Of a stretch of DNA of 64,000 bases, positions 60,101-64,000 are shown in pieces (position 1 is the stretch's first letter; the number at the start of each line of letters is the position of its first letter). Source of the DNA: Steromphala cineraria. Taxonomy: Eukaryota > Mollusca > Gastropoda > Trochida > Trochidae. The translations under genes were made by a program, and so were the position numbers. Location of the stretch: positions 186,001 to 250,000 of the forward strand of contig OU744730.1 in the NCBI GenBank assembly GCA_916613615.1, in the 5' to 3' direction. The notes beneath the pieces are model-generated. The model had not been told where the DNA came from and did no database searches. It was given only the letters and a program-made list of their open reading frames with translations.

Positions 60101-60972
60101 TTATACAGATATAGGCCTGGCATTTTTCATCAAAAACATGACTTTCAATATTTTGATTGAAAATGGGCAGAAACTGTTCTTAAAGGTGTACCAAGCATGT
60201 AGAGATTTGCAAAAAATGATTTTTAAGACCTTTTATTTTCACTTAAAATGACCAGTGTTAAGTGAACAAGGGAGAGAACCCTTCACAGACATTCATTGCA
60301 TTTTCTACCAAAAACATGACTTTCAAAATTTTGATTAAAAATGGGCAAAAACTGTTCGTAAAGGTGTAGCGAGCATGTAGAGATACGCACAAATTGATTT
60401 CTAGGACCTTTTATTTTGACGTATACTGAAAAATCTGAATTTAGGTTATACAGATATAGGCCTGGCATTTTTCACCAAAAACATGACTTTCAATATTTTG
60501 ATTGAAAATGGGCAGAAACTGTTCTTAAAGGTGTACCAAGCATGTAGAGATTTGCAAAAAATTATTTTTAAGACCTTTTATTTTCACTTAAAATGACCAG
60601 TGTTAAGTGAACAAGAGAGGGAACCCTTCACAGACATTCATTGCATTTTCTACGAAAAACATGACTTTCAAAATTTTGATTAAAAATGGGCAGAAACTGT
60701 TCATAAAGGTGTAGCGAGCATGTAGAGATACGCACAAATTGATTTCTAAGACCTTTTATTTTGACGTATATTGAAAAATCTATATTTAGGTTATACAGAT
60801 ATAGGCCTGGCATTTTTCATCAAAAACATGACTTTCAATATTTTGATTGAAAATGGGCAGAAACTGTTCTTAAAGGTGTACCAAGCATGTAGAGATTTGC
60901 AAAAAATGATTTTTAAGACCTTTTATTTTCACTTAAAATGACCAGTGTTAAGTGAACAAGGGAGGGAACCCT
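57182..60972 (-). repeat. Nested duplications: 1,034-bp unit and 2,756-bp offset
   Basis: The 'gggaggaaccc' monomer type (one G lost) recurs at 57182, 58216, 59250 and 59938. Spacing of 1,034 bp twice marks a three-monomer repeat. The trio 57182/57527/57872 also recurs at 59938/60283/60628, a constant 2,756-bp offset, sharing 'gtatactgaaaaat' and 'ttctaggacc'. The 'ccaagaacatg' plus 'aaaactgggc' type occurs at 58561, 58906 and 59595. Confidence 0.8.
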
Positions 60973-62679
60973 TCACAGACATTCATTGCATTTTCTACCA
61001 AAAACATGACTTTCAAAATTTTGATTAAAAATGGGCAGAAACTGTTCGTAAAGGTGTAGCGAGCATGTAGAGATACGCACAAATTGATTTCTAAGACCTT
61101 TTATTTTGACGTATATTGAAAAATCTGAATTTAGGTTATACAGATATAGGCCTGGCATTTTTCACCAAAAACATGACTTTCAATATTATGATTGAAAATG
61201 GGCAGAAACTGTTCTTAAAGGTGTACCAAGCATGTAGAGATTTGCAAAAAATTATTTTTAAGACCTTTTATTTTCACTTAAAATGACCAGTGTTAAGTGA
61301 ACAAGGGAGGGAACCCTTCACAGACATTCATTGCATTTTCTACGAAAAACATGACTTTCAAAATTTTGATTAAAAATGGGCAGAAACTGTTCGTAAAGGT
61401 GTAGCGAGCATGTAGAGATACGCACAAATTGATTTCTAAGACCTTTTATTTTGACGTATATTGAAAAATCTATATTTAGGTTATACAGATATAGGCCTGG
61501 CATTTTTCATCAAAAACATGACTTTCAATATTTTGATTGAAAATGGGCAGAAACTGTTCTTAAAGGTGTACCAAGCATGTAGAGATTTGCAAAAACTTAT
61601 TTTTAAGACCTTTTATTTTCACTTAAAATGACCAGTGTTAAGTGAACAAGGGAGGGAACCCTTCACAGACATTCATTGCATTTTCTACCAAAAACATGAC
61701 TTTCAAAATTTTGATTAAAAATGGGCAGAAACTGTTCGTAAAGGTGTAGCGAGCATGTAGAGATACGCACAAATTGATTTCTAAGACCTTTTATTTTGAC
61801 GTATATTGAAAAATCTGAATTTAGGTTATACAGATATAGGCCTGGCATTTTTCACCAAAAACATGACTTTCAATATTTTGATTGAAAATGGGCAGAAACT
61901 GTTCTTAAAGGTGTACCAAGCATGTAGAGATTTGCAAAAAATGATTTTTAAGACCTTTTATTTTCACTTAAAATGACCAGTGTTAAGTGAACAAGGGAGA
62001 GAACCCTTCACAGACATTCATTGCATTTTCTACCAAAAACATGACTTTCAAAATTTTGATTAAAATGGGCAGAAACTGTTCGTAAAGGTGTAGCGAGCAT
62101 GTAGAGATACGCACAAATTGATTTCTAAGACCTTTTATTTTGACGTATATTGAAAAATCTGAATTTAGGTTATACAGATATAGGCCTGGCATTTTCATCA
62201 AAAACATGACTTTCAATATTTTGATTGAAAATGGGCAGAAACTGTTCTTAAAGGTGTACCAAGCATGTAGAGATTTGCAAAAAATGATTTTTAAGACCTT
62301 TTATTTTCACTTAAAATGACCAGTGTTAAGTGAACAAGGGAGGGAACCCTTCACAGACATTCATTGCATTTTCTACCAAAAACATGACTTTCAAAATTTT
62401 GATTAAAAATGGGCAGAAACTGTTCGTAAAGGTGTAGCGAGCATGTAGAGATACGCACAAATTGATTTCTAAGACCTTTTATTTTGACGTATATTGAAAA
62501 ATCTATATTTAGGTTATACAGATATAGGCCTGGCATTTTTCATCAAAAACATGACTTTCAATATTTTGATTGAAAATGGGCAGAAACTGTTCTTAAAGGT
62601 GTACCAAGCATGTAGAGATTTGCAAAAAATGATTTTTAAGACCTTTTATTTTCACTTAAAATGACCAGTGTTAAGTGAA

Positions 62680-62857
62680 CAAGGGAGAGAACCCTTCACA
62701 GACATTCATTGCATTTTCTACCAAAAACATGACTTTCAAAATTTTGATTAAAAATGGGCAGAAACTGTTCGTAAAGGTGTACCAAGCATGTAGAGATTTG
62801 CAAAAAATGATTTTTAAGACCTTTTATTTTCACTTAAAATGACCAGTGTTAAGTGAA
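62680..62857 (-). repeat. Extra 178-bp hybrid subunit in right array
   Basis: Landmark spacing is 523 bp (62351 to 62874). The extra unit begins B-like ('ttcgtaaaggtgta') and switches to A-like 'ccaagcatgtagagatttgc' within the shared core, again one subunit length. Confidence 0.83.
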
Positions 62858-64000
62858 CAAGGGAGGGAACCCTTCACAGACATTCATTGCTTTTTTTACC
62901 AAAAACATGACTTTCAAAATTTTGATTAAAAATGGGCAGAAACTGTTCGTAAAGGTGTAGCGAGCATGTAGAGATACGCACAAATTGATTTCTAAGACCT
63001 TTTATTTTGACGTATATTGAAAAATCTGAATTTAGGTTATACAGATATAGGCCTGGCATTTTTCACCAAAAACATGACTTTCAATATTATGATTGAAAAT
63101 GGGCAGAAACTGTTCTTAAAGGTGTACCAAGCATGTAGAGATTTGCAAAAAATTATTTTTAAGACCTTTTATTTTCACTTAAAATGACCAGTGTTAAGTG
63201 AACAAGGGAGGGAACCCTTCACAGACATTCATTGCATTTTCTACGAAAAACATGACTTTCAAAATTTTGATTAAAAATGGGCAGAAACTGTTCGTAAAGG
63301 TGTAGCGAGCTTGTAGAGATACGCACAAATTGATTTCTAAGACCTTTTATTTTGACGTATATTGAAAAATCTATATTTAGGTTATACAGATATAGGCCTG
63401 GCATTTTTCATCAAAAACATGACTTTCAATATTTTGATTGAAAATGGGCAGAAACTGTTCTTAAAGGTGTACCAAGCATGTAGAGATTTGCAAAAAATGA
63501 TTTTTAAGACCTTTTATTTTCACTTAAAATGACCAGTGTTAAGTGAACAAGGGAGGGAACCCTTCACAGACATTCATTGCATTTTCTACCAAAAACATGA
63601 CTTTCAAAATTTTGATTAAAAATGGGCAGAAACTGTTCGTAAAGGTGTAGCGAGCATGTAGAGATACGCACAAATTGATTTCTAAGACCTTTTATTTTGA
63701 CGTATATTGAAAAATCTGAATTTAGGTTATACAGATATAGGCCTGGCATTTTTCACCAAAAACATGACTTTCAATATTTTGATTGAAAATGGGCAGAAAC
63801 TGTTCTTAAAGGTGTACCAAGCATGTAGAGATTTGCAAAAAATGATTTTTAAGACCTTTTATTTTCACTTAAAATGACCAGTGTTAAGTGAACAAGGGAG
63901 AGAACCCTTCACAGACATTCATTGCATTTTCTACCAAAAACATGACTTTCAAAATTTTGATTAAAATGGGCAGAAACTGTTCGTAAAGGTGTAGCGAGCA

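Larger units (their letters stand above)
39892..64000 (-). repeat. 345-bp dimeric satellite array, right block (- orientation)
   Basis: The same satellite as 1-29762, but every copy is reverse-complemented. About 70 monomers reach the right edge of the window. It starts in mid-monomer ('accagtgttaagtg') directly at the end of the foldback arm. Array-specific variants are frequent: 'ctacgaaaaacatg', 'aaatctatatttagg', 'ttcaccaaaaac', 'ttctaggacc', 'ccaagaacatg' with 'aaaactggg', and 'ggaggaaccc'. A few of these occur singly in the left array (for example 'tttttcgtag' near 26805 and 'gtttttggtgaaaa' near 29733). Confidence 0.97.

Noticed and set aside
1..64000. Assembly foldback (palindromic read) artefact as the source of the inverted arrays
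   Set aside because: The two arrays carry different higher-order repeats and variants and the foldback arms differ in copy number, so one is not a mirror copy of the other. A mis-join of two real arrays remains possible and is listed as a check.

Overview
This window is a eukaryotic, gene-poor, satellite-dominated stretch and almost certainly nuclear. Three lines of evidence point to a marine invertebrate, most likely a bivalve mollusc. First, there is a mosaic repeat (31321-32140) with an (ACGG)n run followed by a 'ccatgccataagcccatc' type terminal hairpin, a style I associate with bivalve dispersed repeats. Second, there is a 5'-truncated non-LTR retrotransposon with a C-terminal C-x2-C-x9-H-x4-C finger. 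Third, the non-satellite DNA is AT-rich and full of MITEs. The species cannot be fixed from the sequence. I find no host protein-coding gene, rRNA or convincing functional tRNA, and no CRISPR or bacterial feature.

Layout. (1) 1-29762: tandem satellite, 345-bp monomer, read here in '+' orientation. (2) 29763-34921: a 5.16-kb non-autonomous DNA transposon with imperfect terminal inverted repeats and a TAT target duplication, inserted cleanly into one monomer. It carries a degenerate 161-bp tandem array, a bivalve-type mosaic repeat with ~145-bp internal units, and a nested ~0.55-kb MITE flanked by TTAA. (3) 34922-35797: a short island of the same satellite, still '+'. (4) 35815-39891: a 4.08-kb foldback-type element. 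Its arms are inverted repeats (645 and 1005 bp) whose cores are 24-bp minisatellites of 14 and 29 full copies. Its loop holds a LINE 3' end with an exact 34-bp target duplication. (5) 39892-64000: the same 345-bp satellite, now in '-' orientation to the end of the window.

The satellite is itself a dimer: each 345-bp monomer is a 167-bp subunit (A) plus a diverged 178-bp subunit (B). On top of that sit several local higher-order repeats (about 522, 690, 1034, 1553, 1670 and 1724 bp) that differ between the two arrays. Rare events add exactly one subunit length (167 or 177-178 bp), the mark of unequal exchange between A and B registers.

The most notable feature is that satellite polarity flips exactly across the foldback element. 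The window is therefore a large imperfect inverted repeat, about 30 kb of '+' satellite and at least 24 kb of '-' satellite, hinged on an element that is itself an inverted repeat. The 61-residue open frames in nearly every monomer and the long open frames in the 24-bp minisatellites are by-products of repetition and are not called as genes.
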